Shown here piece after piece: positions 1 through 10,498 of a stretch of 17,882 nucleotides of DNA. Each line of letters begins with the position of its first letter. Position 1 is the first letter of the stretch. Location of the stretch: the NCBI GenBank assembly GCA_002793355.1, contig PFQB01000022.1, forward strand, positions 1-17,882, given 5' to 3'. Below the pieces are notes generated by a model, which saw only the letters and a list, made by a program, of their open reading frames with translations, made no database searches and had not been told where the DNA came from. The translations under genes were made by a program, and so were the position numbers. This stretch comes from Candidatus Dojkabacteria bacterium CG_4_10_14_0_2_um_filter_Dojkabacteria_WS6_41_15. GTDB taxonomy: Bacteria > Patescibacteriota > Dojkabacteria > GCA-002793355.

Positions 1-79
1 CACCGGTTGCATCTCCTCCATTCATTCCCTGGCCTGTTCCTTCGCTAGCTGCATACCCCTTGCCCGTCACATTTATACT
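1..79 (-). repeat. Repeat copy 2 inside glycine-rich gene
   Basis: These 79 bases are identical to 963-1041. The true repeat may extend left beyond the window. The copies lie 962 bp apart, one short of 963 (321 codons), which agrees with one base missing from the G run between them. Confidence 0.95.
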
Positions 80-269
80 TCCTCCAATAGCAACAGTGTA
101 ATTGCCGCTAATTGTTTGATTAATCCTATAGCTTGCAACTGTGGTATTGTAGGTATGGGTGATCATCCCATTAACTGTTACACTTGTGTAACTCCGTGCA
201 GTGTCTGCAAAGAGGATTGCACCTGCAGGCACTGTTAGATCTCCTCCTCCACTAAGAAGCAGAAAGGTG
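1..269 (-). CDS. Continuation of the glycine-rich protein in the shifted frame (partial)
   Basis: Directly downstream of the G6 run, the frame that restores protein-like sequence reads T-F-L-L-L-S-G-G-G-D-L-T-V-P-A-G-A. It stays open to position 1, where the window cuts it. It ends in the same INVTGKGYAASEGTGQG stretch that occurs once already in the upstream part of the gene, so it belongs to a second copy of the repeat module. One extra G (seven instead of six) would join it to the 235-1530 reading. It is therefore not an independent gene but the rest of the same protein, separated either by a real mutation, by a phase-variable tract or by a sequencing error. Confidence 0.65.
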
Positions 270-1530
270 CCCCCCTATCTACCAACGAGCCACTTGTATT
301 CCAATTTAATGTCGTGTATGTCGTATTTGCCGTAGCATCAAGTTGCAGTGTCCCATTACTACTAAGATTTATTGTCGTAATGGTAGAGGTACCTGTCAGA
401 TGTATTCGCCCGTAGTTTTTTACCTCTAAGCTGTTCAACGTAATCCCTGCTGACAAATCTCCCGTTTTTCTATCGGCGGGATTCCGATCTCCATTATTCA
501 CAATCACATCACCATTACCTGCTGCTGGTTTTTTGTATATTGTTCCTGCTGCCCCAATATTTCCTGTTCCTCCGTATGCTTGGTAGGTAACCGTCGAAGA
601 GTCCGTCGTATAATATACTGCAATTCTTCCTCCTCCTCCTGCTCCTCCAAAACGATATCCCGCCATTCCGTTCGCTGTTACTGTACTTGCTCCAGCTAAC
701 GTTCCTGTCGTTATGTACACCGAACCTCCAGAACCTCCGCCTCCATCTCCTGCACTACCAGAGGCTACTCCGTCGGCACTGATGGTGCCACTCAGCGTTG
801 TCGTACCAGTTACCGTCAACTGCACTGCTCCACCTCCTGCTCCAGCTGTACTCGCTATGCCTCCTCCACTTCCTAAATCTGTTGGCGCCGTAAGAGAACC
901 ATAGGTGATTCCTCCTCCTGTAACTCCATACGAGGTATTTCCGCCTTCTCCTCCGTAACCTGCACCGGTTGCATCTCCTCCATTCATTCCCTGGCCTGTT
1001 CCTTCGCTAGCTGCATACCCCTTGCCCGTCACATTTATACTCCCATTCAAGGTAAAATTACCCGTTTGGACATTAATATATGTTTTGCCAACAACAACGG
1101 TCGTTCCCACAGTATGCGTAATTGATGCGTTTGCATAAACAATAGCATTAGAATCGTCAATTATTAGAGCTCCATTAGTAATTGCATCATAGTTGAAATT
1201 GAGAATAGGTGAATATGTCCCGGCAGCATCACCCAGCACAAGATTGTCAATTGTGGTCGTGGCATTTATGTTAACTGTAACACTCGCATCAATAACCACC
1301 TGGTCTGTATTGGTAGGCACACGATTTACTCCGGTGCAATCCCAATTTGTTGCTGTTTCCCACGCCCCACCTGTTGCACCGATCCAATTGCATGTTTCTG
1401 TCCATGCGCGAGAAGCATTTTCTGGAACTGTAGACCGCTTGTACGTACCAAATGCGAAAAGTACTATTCCAGAAATTACCCAGCTAAGTATCAGAAGTTC
1501 TCTTTTGTCCATCGCGCTTGAAAAATACAT
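235..1530 (-). CDS. Glycine-rich repeat surface protein, frame broken near its 3' side
   Basis: I do not recognise a named family. The 431-residue reading begins with one hydrophobic segment (about residues 11-29), a signal anchor or uncleaved signal. An asparagine/threonine/valine-rich beta-strand region follows (about 45-160), then a stretch dominated by glycine (about 165-305), as in exported beta-helix or adhesin-like proteins of CPR bacteria. The gene overlaps the 3' end of the upstream gene. Met-7 (start at 1512) is an equally good start; neither start has a Shine-Dalgarno site. The last 12 or so residues are out of frame: after a run of six G (270-275 on the plus strand) the reading changes to an unrelated short tail and stops, while the sensible beta-rich sequence goes on in another frame to the window edge. 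It is last in a three-gene minus-strand operon. The role as a surface structure is inference. Confidence 0.75.
   Translation of the reverse strand: MYFSSAMDKRELLILSWVISGIVLFAFGTYKRSTVPENASRAWTETCNWIGATGGAWETATNWDCTGVNRVPTNTDQVVIDASVTVNINATTTIDNLVLGDAAGTYSPILNFNYDAITNGALIIDDSNAIVYANASITHTVGTTVVVGKTYINVQTGNFTLNGSINVTGKGYAASEGTGQGMNGGDATGAGYGGEGGNTSYGVTGGGITYGSLTAPTDLGSGGGIASTAGAGGGAVQLTVTGTTTLSGTISADGVASGSAGDGGGGSGGSVYITTGTLAGASTVTANGMAGYRFGGAGGGGRIAVYYTTDSSTVTYQAYGGTGNIGAAGTIYKKPAAGNGDVIVNNGDRNPADRKTGDLSAGITLNSLEVKNYGRIHLTGTSTITTINLSSNGTLQLDATANTTYTTLNWNTSGSLVDRGAPFCFLVEEEI
963..1041 (-). repeat. Repeat copy 1 inside glycine-rich gene
   Basis: Perfect direct copy of 1-79. It encodes the junction of a beta-strand segment and the glycine-rich segment. 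Identity at the DNA level, not only in protein, points to recent duplication or gene conversion. Confidence 0.95.
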
Positions 1531-2413
1531 AAAAGATTACAGCTACACCACCTAAGACAAGCAGGACAACAAACCCAACAATCATTGCTAGAATAACATT
1601 ACTGGATTTTTGAGCCTTTGCTTCGCTGGTGACTGAAATAGAAGGCAGGGCAGCGACAACACGAAATGTTAATCGTTCCGTAAATACAGTCTTACTACCT
1701 TTGGCAATGGTAACAGTTCCTAAATATTCACCAAGAGGCAATGGTGTGGCATCAGGCATTTGTACTTGGAACTCCTTGGATTGAAAAGGCTCGACTTTTT
1801 CTGCAAAGGTGTACGTTAGCTGGCGCAGTTGTTTTTCTGCGATATCAAAAACAGTCAATACTAATGTGTCTGGAGATGTTGCAATATTCCCAGTATTGTT
1901 TATCTTGACAATGAGTGAATACGGTGCACCAAATGCAGAATCCGTAATTCGTACATACTGTACCGTGAGCGATTCAGTTTTTGCATCAGTAACTTCAAGA
2001 TTTACATCAACACGTACCCCAGGAACAATATTTATTTGCCCTTTTTCTTCCTTTACCAACGTCAAGCGTAGGTTGCCTACATATTTCCCTATTTTTGCAT
2101 CAGTCGGAACCTTGATTTTTACAATCATTTCAACTCGCTGTACACCCTTTGCCAAAATGACCGTATTTCCCTGTGGAAATGAAATCCATGAAGTAACCCC
2201 GTCGCCGAAACTCTCAATCTTGGCTGTCACTTCATCCACCGCCGATGCCCGAGAAACAGTTAGCGTTGTGTCCAGTTCGGCACCGGGTACCAATAGATTA
2301 TTCGAAATTTGCGAAGGCGAAACACCAATACTCGACGACGTTGCATTTACCGAGCTAATACCACCGACAAAACCAACCATCAACATAATCAAGAGCAGTA
2401 TTGTTTTTTTCAT
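1484..2413 (-). CDS. Secreted single-pass membrane protein resembling WxL-interacting (DUF916-type) proteins
   Basis: The 309-residue protein has a classical signal peptide (Lys-Lys, hydrophobic 4-19, likely cleavage after V-N-A near residue 24). Two Ig-like beta domains follow (about 27-145 and 148-255), then a transmembrane helix near 271-295 and a short basic tail (KRDGQKR) that would face the cytoplasm. This order (signal, two beta-sandwich domains, C-terminal anchor) is that of DUF916/DUF3324 WxL-interacting proteins of Gram-positives. The opening VSPSQISNNLLVPGAEL and the mid-protein INNTGNIAT segment also fit. The match is by architecture and motif feel, not by search. It starts 5 bases after the stop of the upstream Ig-like gene and overlaps the downstream glycine-rich gene by about 30-47 bases, so the three are co-transcribed. 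No Shine-Dalgarno is visible. It probably anchors or stabilises its neighbours at the cell surface. Confidence 0.75.
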   Translation of the reverse strand: MKKTILLLIMLMVGFVGGISSVNATSSSIGVSPSQISNNLLVPGAELDTTLTVSRASAVDEVTAKIESFGDGVTSWISFPQGNTVILAKGVQRVEMIVKIKVPTDAKIGKYVGNLRLTLVKEEKGQINIVPGVRVDVNLEVTDAKTESLTVQYVRITDSAFGAPYSLIVKINNTGNIATSPDTLVLTVFDIAEKQLRQLTYTFAEKVEPFQSKEFQVQMPDATPLPLGEYLGTVTIAKGSKTVFTERLTFRVVAALPSISVTSEAKAQKSSNVILAMIVGFVVLLVLGGVAVIFYVFFKRDGQKRTSDT

Positions 2414-2418
2414 AATGA

Positions 2419-4083
2419 TTACCAGTTAACTGTTTCGCCCTTTACGGCGGTAATGTTATTTGCACCCGTATACGTCCCAGGAGCAATTCCCGCTGGAATA
2501 GCAATTCCCCAATAAAGCAACTTGCTTGCTGGAGTTGCATCACTGGTTGTTTTCAGAACATTCAACTCAACTTCTGTGGCTATAGTCGATAATGCGGTAC
2601 CCCCTAGCGAGTAGGTAAATGCGGCGGTACTGTATTTTTGATTTGCGACGGGAATAGTGTCACCTGCACAAGTGGGGTAATCTGGACACATATCTACACC
2701 CGAAAGGTCAGTGTCTAACCCAACATTCCCAACTGCTGTAACTGAAATCGATGAGTTCGTAGCTCCAGTATTTTCACCAAGACCAATATTGCCATACGAA
2801 ACCAAAGCGTCGACACTCTGGGCTGTTAACGACGAAACTTCAACTGCTGTTACCGCCTCGGCAGTTGACGTCAGCGCACCACTATCCGTTGCTAGAATAG
2901 TACCTAACCAGTTTTCGGCTACATAAACTGTGGAAATATCTGTTGGATCGGCGTGATATTGCATAGAAACTGTGCAGGTATAATCAGTAGAGGCATCCGT
3001 TGAACCCGTACAGGTACCACCTACCACCGTACAGCTAACTAATGAATAGCAGTAGTTATAGTTTAGTTCACCTACGGTATCGCAAGCCGAATAACCAACA
3101 CCACTTCGATACAAACTCGCCTGCATCGTGCTTATATTCTGGCAGGAGTTTGCATCTGTAACACTTCCGGTAACAATTACGTTCGTGGTAGTTCCCGCAG
3201 TAAGAGAGATATCTGCCGCACCGTTAAGTACCACGGTAGAAACCGACGAAACAACATTATTTACTGAGTAGGTCTTCGCTGGAAAGGGGTTATTGGTCGC
3301 GCCCATATTGTGGCTGTCGTAAACATAAGAATAGTAGGAAGTGTCTCCACTTTGGTGCACAGCTGGAAGAACATAATCACAGGTTGGATTAGAGGCTACA
3401 GCCGTAGAAATACACAATTGGTCAGCAGGGTTTGTACAACCGCTAGATGTCGCACCGGCAGCAGAACAGACGACAAGAAGCACAGTATCCGAAGTGGTAT
3501 CTATATCCGCATCGCTAGCTGTTGCGGTAAATGTAATAGTTCCTCCTGGGTCTGCACTAGTCGAACTCATAACCGTAAAGGAAGGTGCATGATTGACATT
3601 AAACGGTGACCCCGAGGCACCAGTCCCCTGAGACGAGGAAGAGCATGTGCTACCTGAGACTGAATCGCAGACAAAGGCATACCACGCTTCGCTTTCGGCA
3701 TCGCCTGATAGCGCAGTATACGAACAAGATGCTTCTACGGTTGATGCCGTCGCGGAAGAAACACACCAAGAACCGCCATCACAGGTAGGCGCGCTTGTTC
3801 CATTTGGTGTTATTGCATTCGTTTTACAGATAGCCAAGTGGTATGAATCATTGTTCGAGTCTGATGCAGTCGCCTTAAATGTCACTTGATTTCCAACATT
3901 GGTTGGAGTTGTAGCATCTGAAGTTGGATCTTCGATAGGGCCGGCCGTTATACTCGGTGCGGTATTAGCGACCGTAACCTGGGTAGTTACGGAATCAGCA
4001 ACGACTGAATACGAAATCGCTCCAACGACAAACAGTAGCACCAAAGCTGGAAGTCGTTCTAATAGCCAACTAATACGTTTCAT
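2419..4083 (-). CDS. Cysteine-rich exported protein with tandem Ig/cadherin-like domains
   Basis: I choose the ATG at 4083 (554 residues) because it gives a proper N-terminus: M-K-R-I-S, a hydrophobic segment at about 12-28, then the exported part. It also sits 7 bases behind a good promoter. A start upstream at 4164 would add 27 residues that overlap that promoter. Two related beta-sandwich units are visible, each starting with A-P-S and containing T-F-x-A-T-A-S-D (about residues 41-155 and 160-270), followed by further beta-rich regions. There are 18 cysteines, expected to form disulfides outside the cell. The C-terminus (L-Y-W-G-I-A-I-P-A-G, then P-G-T-Y-T-G) resembles the end of WxL-type domains, which would suit the WxL-interacting-like protein encoded next. 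It is first gene of the operon. The exact family is not recognised, and the WxL link is inference. Confidence 0.75.
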   Translation of the reverse strand: MKRISWLLERLPALVLLFVVGAISYSVVADSVTTQVTVANTAPSITAGPIEDPTSDATTPTNVGNQVTFKATASDSNNDSYHLAICKTNAITPNGTSAPTCDGGSWCVSSATASTVEASCSYTALSGDAESEAWYAFVCDSVSGSTCSSSSQGTGASGSPFNVNHAPSFTVMSSTSADPGGTITFTATASDADIDTTSDTVLLVVCSAAGATSSGCTNPADQLCISTAVASNPTCDYVLPAVHQSGDTSYYSYVYDSHNMGATNNPFPAKTYSVNNVVSSVSTVVLNGAADISLTAGTTTNVIVTGSVTDANSCQNISTMQASLYRSGVGYSACDTVGELNYNYCYSLVSCTVVGGTCTGSTDASTDYTCTVSMQYHADPTDISTVYVAENWLGTILATDSGALTSTAEAVTAVEVSSLTAQSVDALVSYGNIGLGENTGATNSSISVTAVGNVGLDTDLSGVDMCPDYPTCAGDTIPVANQKYSTAAFTYSLGGTALSTIATEVELNVLKTTSDATPASKLLYWGIAIPAGIAPGTYTGANNITAVKGETVNW

Positions 4084-4090
4084 TGGTACA

Positions 4091-4119
4091 ATAATATGGG
4101 AAAAAGCAAAACAATTCAA
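4091..4119 (-). promoter_or_regulatory. Promoter of surface-protein operon (leaderless)
   Basis: Read on the minus strand: TTGAAT (4114-4119), 17 bases, TATTAT (4091-4096), then 7 bases to the ATG at 4083. A transcript would start at or within a base or two of the start codon. Confidence 0.65.
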
Positions 4120-4158
4120 TAGGAAAAAGCCAAGTTCTAGAAACCTCGCCTCACCCCT

Positions 4159-4192
4159 TTGCACAGGTTAACCTATGCAAGTGGTGTATAAT
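4159..4192 (+). promoter_or_regulatory. Promoter of HTH-M20 gene (leaderless)
   Basis: A perfect TATAAT at 4187-4192 ends 5 bases before the ATG at 4198. The -35 is weak: TTGCAC at 4159-4164 is 22 bases away, and nothing better lies at 17. It is divergent from the surface operon promoter; the two -10 boxes are about 90 bases apart. Confidence 0.6.
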
Positions 4193-4197
4193 ACTAG

Positions 4198-5592
4198 ATG
4201 GAATTAACAATTAAGCAAGCAGCAGAGTATTTAAGCATAAGTATCGACACTTTACGAAGATGGGAAAAGGCTGGAAGAATAACGCCCAAACGAGTGGGTT
4301 CAAGAAACGACCGGAAGTACAGTGTCAAAGAACTTGACAACATCCTTGCTGAAACCAAACATATAATTCAAATCCCAACTACAAAAATCCGTTCGCTTTG
4401 CTCTGCTTACCAGACTGCGGTAACTAAGTTTCTTAAAGAACTGGTCGAAACCCCAAGCATTAACGGGGGAAATGACGAAAAGAATGTTGCAGATCTGATT
4501 CTTTATAAAGCGCAACAACTTGAACTACCCTCCTTCTTGATCTGGAAAGATAAGAAAAGGCCAAATGTTTTTGTTGGCAACAGCTTCACTGAACAAGAAT
4601 CGTTCCTCTTTGTGGCGCATCTGGATACAGTTCCAACGGGTGCTCTGGAAAAGTGGACTTCGCCACCTTTTAAGCCCACAATAATGGGGGGTAAAATGTA
4701 CGGGCGAGGAACAGCAGATTGTAAAGCTGGCATTGCCCTGTCACTTTACTCACTTAAAATTCTCAAAGAATTAGGTTACCTTGAATTGGCAAAGTTTGTC
4801 GGCGGGTCGGATGAAGAAGCAGGAGCACAATCTGATATTGGGCTCCCCTACGTTATCAAAAAAGGATTGCGTGCAGCAGCTGCAATATACACATATCCAG
4901 GATATTCAACTATATCACTTGGGCACCGCGGGCTTATTCGACAGATAGTTACCTGTCACGGGGAACAAATTCACACAGGACTAAGTGAATGGTCAAATAA
5001 AACAAAAGGGAAAAATGCCATCGAAGGCCTGATAGCTTTTGCGAACGAAATTGGGAAAATACCCCTCAACGAGGTGCACGAAAAGTTTGGCACACTCAAG
5101 TCTACACAAACGATTACCATGTTTAATGGCGGCATTGGAGAAAGTATTGTGCCCGATAAAGCGACGTTACTGCTTGACACCCGACTGCTCCCATCACTTA
5201 ACCATGAGCAGTACATCGAAAGAATTGCAAAGATTGCTACTTCGCTGGAGAAACAATATGGATATCGTTACGAAATAACCGTTAAAAACAACGGGAAAGC
5301 ATCTCTAATTAGCGAGAAGGAACCAATTGTGAAGATACTAAGCGCCTTAGCACAAGAAGTTTTTGCGGTTAAGCCTCAACTTCGCGGTCGCGGACCGTTT
5401 AACGAAAGTGGATTATTGAACAATCAAGGTATTCCAACCGTAGGCGGTTTTGGCGTTAGGGGTGAAAATGTCCACGGAATCGATGAGTATGTCGAGCTGG
5501 AGGATATACCAAAGGTGCTTGAAACGTATGTCAGAGCTGCAATCGAATTGCACAATTGGCAGTGCAAGAAGAAACGTAAATCTGTATTATAA
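4198..5592 (+). CDS. MerR-type HTH fused to M20-family metallopeptidase
   Basis: The 464-residue protein starts with a MerR/excisionase-type DNA-binding domain (residues 1-55; YLSISIDTLRRWEKAGRI recognition region, then a wing). From about residue 70 on it is an M20 (ArgE/DapE/CPG2-like) metal-dependent amidohydrolase. Metal-site motifs: H141 and D143 in AHLDTV, D174 in GRGTADCKAG, E206-E207 in GSDEEAG and H426 near GENVHG. The dimerisation lid is about 240-350 (GHRG, later DTRL). The expected Glu/Asp ligand of the usual G-E-P segment falls in IYTYPGYS (about 230-237), where I see tyrosine instead, so a two-metal site may be incomplete. M20 enzymes remove acyl groups or cleave small peptides. 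The joined DNA-binding domain suggests a substrate-sensing regulator or a self-regulating enzyme (inference). The S51 peptidase gene follows 6 bases downstream, suggesting a peptide-related role. Confidence 0.85.
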   Translation: MELTIKQAAEYLSISIDTLRRWEKAGRITPKRVGSRNDRKYSVKELDNILAETKHIIQIPTTKIRSLCSAYQTAVTKFLKELVETPSINGGNDEKNVADLILYKAQQLELPSFLIWKDKKRPNVFVGNSFTEQESFLFVAHLDTVPTGALEKWTSPPFKPTIMGGKMYGRGTADCKAGIALSLYSLKILKELGYLELAKFVGGSDEEAGAQSDIGLPYVIKKGLRAAAAIYTYPGYSTISLGHRGLIRQIVTCHGEQIHTGLSEWSNKTKGKNAIEGLIAFANEIGKIPLNEVHEKFGTLKSTQTITMFNGGIGESIVPDKATLLLDTRLLPSLNHEQYIERIAKIATSLEKQYGYRYEITVKNNGKASLISEKEPIVKILSALAQEVFAVKPQLRGRGPFNESGLLNNQGIPTVGGFGVRGENVHGIDEYVELEDIPKVLETYVRAAIELHNWQCKKKRKSVL

Positions 5593-5593
5593 T
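5566..5593 (+). promoter_or_regulatory. Promoter of S51 peptidase gene (leaderless)
   Basis: TTGGCA (5566-5571), 16 bases, TATAAT (5588-5593), then 5 bases to the ATG at 5599. The promoter is buried in the last codons and stop of the preceding gene, so the second gene can be expressed on its own. Confidence 0.65.
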
Positions 5594-5598
5594 ATTCT

Positions 5599-6231
5599 AT
5601 GATTGCAACGTTATTTGGAGGTGGCCTTTCTGGGCAAGTAGACACCCTTTTAACTTTAATTCTTGATGAGATACGGTATTCCGGTTGTAAACAGGTGTTA
5701 TTGATTCCTTTTGCGCGATTAGACTACACCAAGGAGCCGGAATGGCACACAAATTGGTATCATGAATACTTCGATTTAAAAGCGCCAGAAATCGAATTCC
5801 TGGACGCACGAAGAAATGACGACTTAGCAAAAGCATCAAATTCACTAATCTACCTGTCCGGAGGCATCGAGAAAGAACTCTTGTTAAATTCAATAACTGG
5901 CAATACAAAACTAAAGAAATTAGTTTATTCAGCACCGTATATCGTTGCTGAATCCGGAGGAGCAATGGCTTTAGGGCAATATTCACGTAAAACCATAGCA
6001 GGCGCGGGTTTCGTGCCAGGACTTGGGATTCTAGCAGATACCATTATTGAGCCTCACTTTATCGAGAAGAATCGCCACGACCAATTAGTGCGTGAAATGA
6101 ATGAACTCGACCTGACTTTTGGTATCGGTGTTGACTCGAATTCCGGAATACGTATCGACACATCCAAACCATACGGGAAAGCGACGCTGTTAGGAAACAA
6201 GAAGGTTGAGATACTTACCGTGTCAAAGTAG
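5599..6231 (+). CDS. Peptidase S51 family protein (dipeptidase E-like)
   Basis: The 210-residue length and motif order fit family S51 (aspartyl dipeptidase PepE / cyanophycinase-like; class I glutamine amidotransferase-type fold). It opens with the beta strand and glycine turn LFGGGLSG. Y-L-S-G-G at 85-89 is the oxyanion-side loop, and A-E-S-G-G-A-M at 117-123 carries the probable nucleophile Ser-119 in the nucleophile elbow. E-P-H-F at 151-154 gives the probable catalytic His-153. The GIGVDSNSGIRID strand at 175-187 is also typical. No signal peptide is present, so it should act in the cytoplasm on short peptides, perhaps those starting with Asp; the substrate is not readable from sequence. 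It may work with the upstream M20-fusion protein in peptide turnover. It is convergent with the DUF6624-like gene, 33 bases apart, with no clear terminator between them. Confidence 0.8.
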   Translation: MIATLFGGGLSGQVDTLLTLILDEIRYSGCKQVLLIPFARLDYTKEPEWHTNWYHEYFDLKAPEIEFLDARRNDDLAKASNSLIYLSGGIEKELLLNSITGNTKLKKLVYSAPYIVAESGGAMALGQYSRKTIAGAGFVPGLGILADTIIEPHFIEKNRHDQLVREMNELDLTFGIGVDSNSGIRIDTSKPYGKATLLGNKKVEILTVSK

Positions 6232-6264
6232 TTAAATATTTGCACTCGCTTTTCTTCGAGAAGT

Positions 6265-6831
6265 TTACGCACGCGTAAATTCCTTTCCGAAAATCTTTTT
6301 GTATGATGACATTAGGCTATCCTTATTTTCTGAGTGTTCGTGGAAGATCTTCTCGAAGTGAAGGTCAAAAGACTCCAGCCCCATATCCGCTCTTCTTATG
6401 TCAAGATTTTTGGGATCAACTATGTCATAAATTTCATATCCGTTTCCTCTGTTAACCAAGTATTGGCCATATACTTGTGGAATCTTTCGTTGCACATTCA
6501 TTGCATCCACCCAGTTTGTTAAACGCTTTCCATCAATATTCGCTTTATCTTCTTTATACAACTGCATAGCCATCGCAAGAAATTTTACAGAATTATCAAA
6601 GTCCCGCGAATGTTGCGCTATCAAAATTGCTGCTAGCGCTGCCTTTTCACCCACCTTTGGTATAATTGGCCAAGACAGCTCCTCGACAATGTGATTTAAC
6701 TCAACCATGTTTTGCTTATCAATTTCTCCCTGCAATTTCCAGATTTCTCTCCCCATTTCCCATTTTTCTCGATACTTTTGGTCTAACTTATAAAGCTTTA
6801 ATAATTTGCTTCTCGCTTCCTTGTTAGTCAT
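6265..6831 (-). CDS. DUF6624-like protein of unknown function
   Basis: I choose the ATG at 6831 (188 residues, MTNKEARSKLLKLYKLDQ) over one 72 bases upstream, because GAGGAG lies just before it and the extra N-terminus looks unlike protein. The sequence follows the DUF6624 pattern as I remember it: a helical start, an L-S-W-P-I-I-P-K-V-G turn at 52-61, I-A-Q-H-S at 71-75, a conserved Q-V-Y-G-Q at 119-123 and D-I-R-R-A-D-M-G-L at 144-152. No signal peptide or membrane segment is seen; it is probably a soluble helical protein. DUF6624 members have no assigned reaction. It stands alone between the convergent S51 gene and the end of the rRNA operon, which is read in the same direction; it may also receive rRNA read-through. 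Confidence 0.75.
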   Translation of the reverse strand: MTNKEARSKLLKLYKLDQKYREKWEMGREIWKLQGEIDKQNMVELNHIVEELSWPIIPKVGEKAALAAILIAQHSRDFDNSVKFLAMAMQLYKEDKANIDGKRLTNWVDAMNVQRKIPQVYGQYLVNRGNGYEIYDIVDPKNLDIRRADMGLESFDLHFEKIFHEHSENKDSLMSSYKKIFGKEFTRA

Positions 6832-6925
6832 ACTCCTCAATTTTACATCAATAGTCGTAAAAAAACACCGATCAAGTCGGATATTCCATAAATTTCTTAA
6901 CAATTGAAAGGAAAGGTGAGATTAG

Positions 6926-6953
6926 GACCTAGAAATCGTTAAATCTCTAGGTC
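6926..6953 (-). terminator. Hairpin after 23S rRNA, probable operon end
   Basis: Perfect 8-bp arms (gacctaga / tctaggtc, 6926-6933 and 6946-6953). In the minus-strand RNA four more pairs (two wobble) close it to a UAAC loop. No U-run follows, so termination may need a factor, or the hairpin may be a processing site. No 5S rRNA gene is seen between here and the 23S. Confidence 0.5.
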
Positions 6954-6966
6954 GCTATATCTCTAA

Positions 6967-6997
6967 TTCACTGATAATTGAATAGGTTTGTGACCAA

Positions 6998-7009
<12 letters not shown>
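6967..7009 (-). repeat. 23S processing stem, 3' arm
   Basis: Pairs with 10123-10167 over about 40 bases with few mismatches (for example ggtcacaaacc against ggttttgtgacc). The arms flank the mature 23S ends, as an RNase III-type precursor stem does. Confidence 0.8.
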
Positions 7010-10122
<3,113 letters not shown>

Positions 10123-10136
<14 letters not shown>

Positions 10137-10167
10137 CGGTCACAAAACCTAATTCAATTATCAATGA
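10123..10167 (-). repeat. 23S processing stem, 5' arm
   Basis: Partner of 6967-7009; see that entry. The arm ends about 427 bases before tRNA-Ala. Confidence 0.8.
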
Positions 10168-10181
10168 ACTACCTCCGAATT

Positions 10182-10208
10182 AACTACTAGCTACTAGCTA
10201 TTAGTTAA
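10182..10208. repeat. Inverted repeat arm, left (ITS)
   Basis: Reverse complement of 10472-10498 with one mismatch; made of repeated CTAGTAG-like units. Confidence 0.85.
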
Positions 10209-10471
10209 AAGTTGGTATCAGTAAAAAAACTGGGAATCTTCCACATTGGAAAACTCCGTAATTTCTTCACTTCTCTGCATTACGACAGTCGTACGCAGAT
10301 TCTATTCGAACCTCCGCTGCCTTTCAGCGATCAACCTAGGGTCGAATACAATGCCTACTTCTGCTTGCAGAAGCCGCGCGCTAGCGCGGGATGCTTGTAT
10401 CAAGGCATTTTATCAAACTTTCGAGGTGTATGCAATATTTTGGCGCCGTTTATATTGGCAACCATTGCTAT

Positions 10472-10498
10472 TTAACTATTAGCTAGTAGCTAGTAGTT
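10472..10498. repeat. Inverted repeat arm, right (ITS)
   Basis: Partner of 10182-10208. Confidence 0.85.

Noticed and set aside
713..904. Proline-rich 63-residue frame on the plus strand
   Set aside because: It is the antisense shadow of the glycine-rich coding region (GGN codons read as CCN).
6232..6264. Rho-independent terminator between convergent genes
   Set aside because: Only a 4-bp ctcg/cgag stem and no T-run on either strand.
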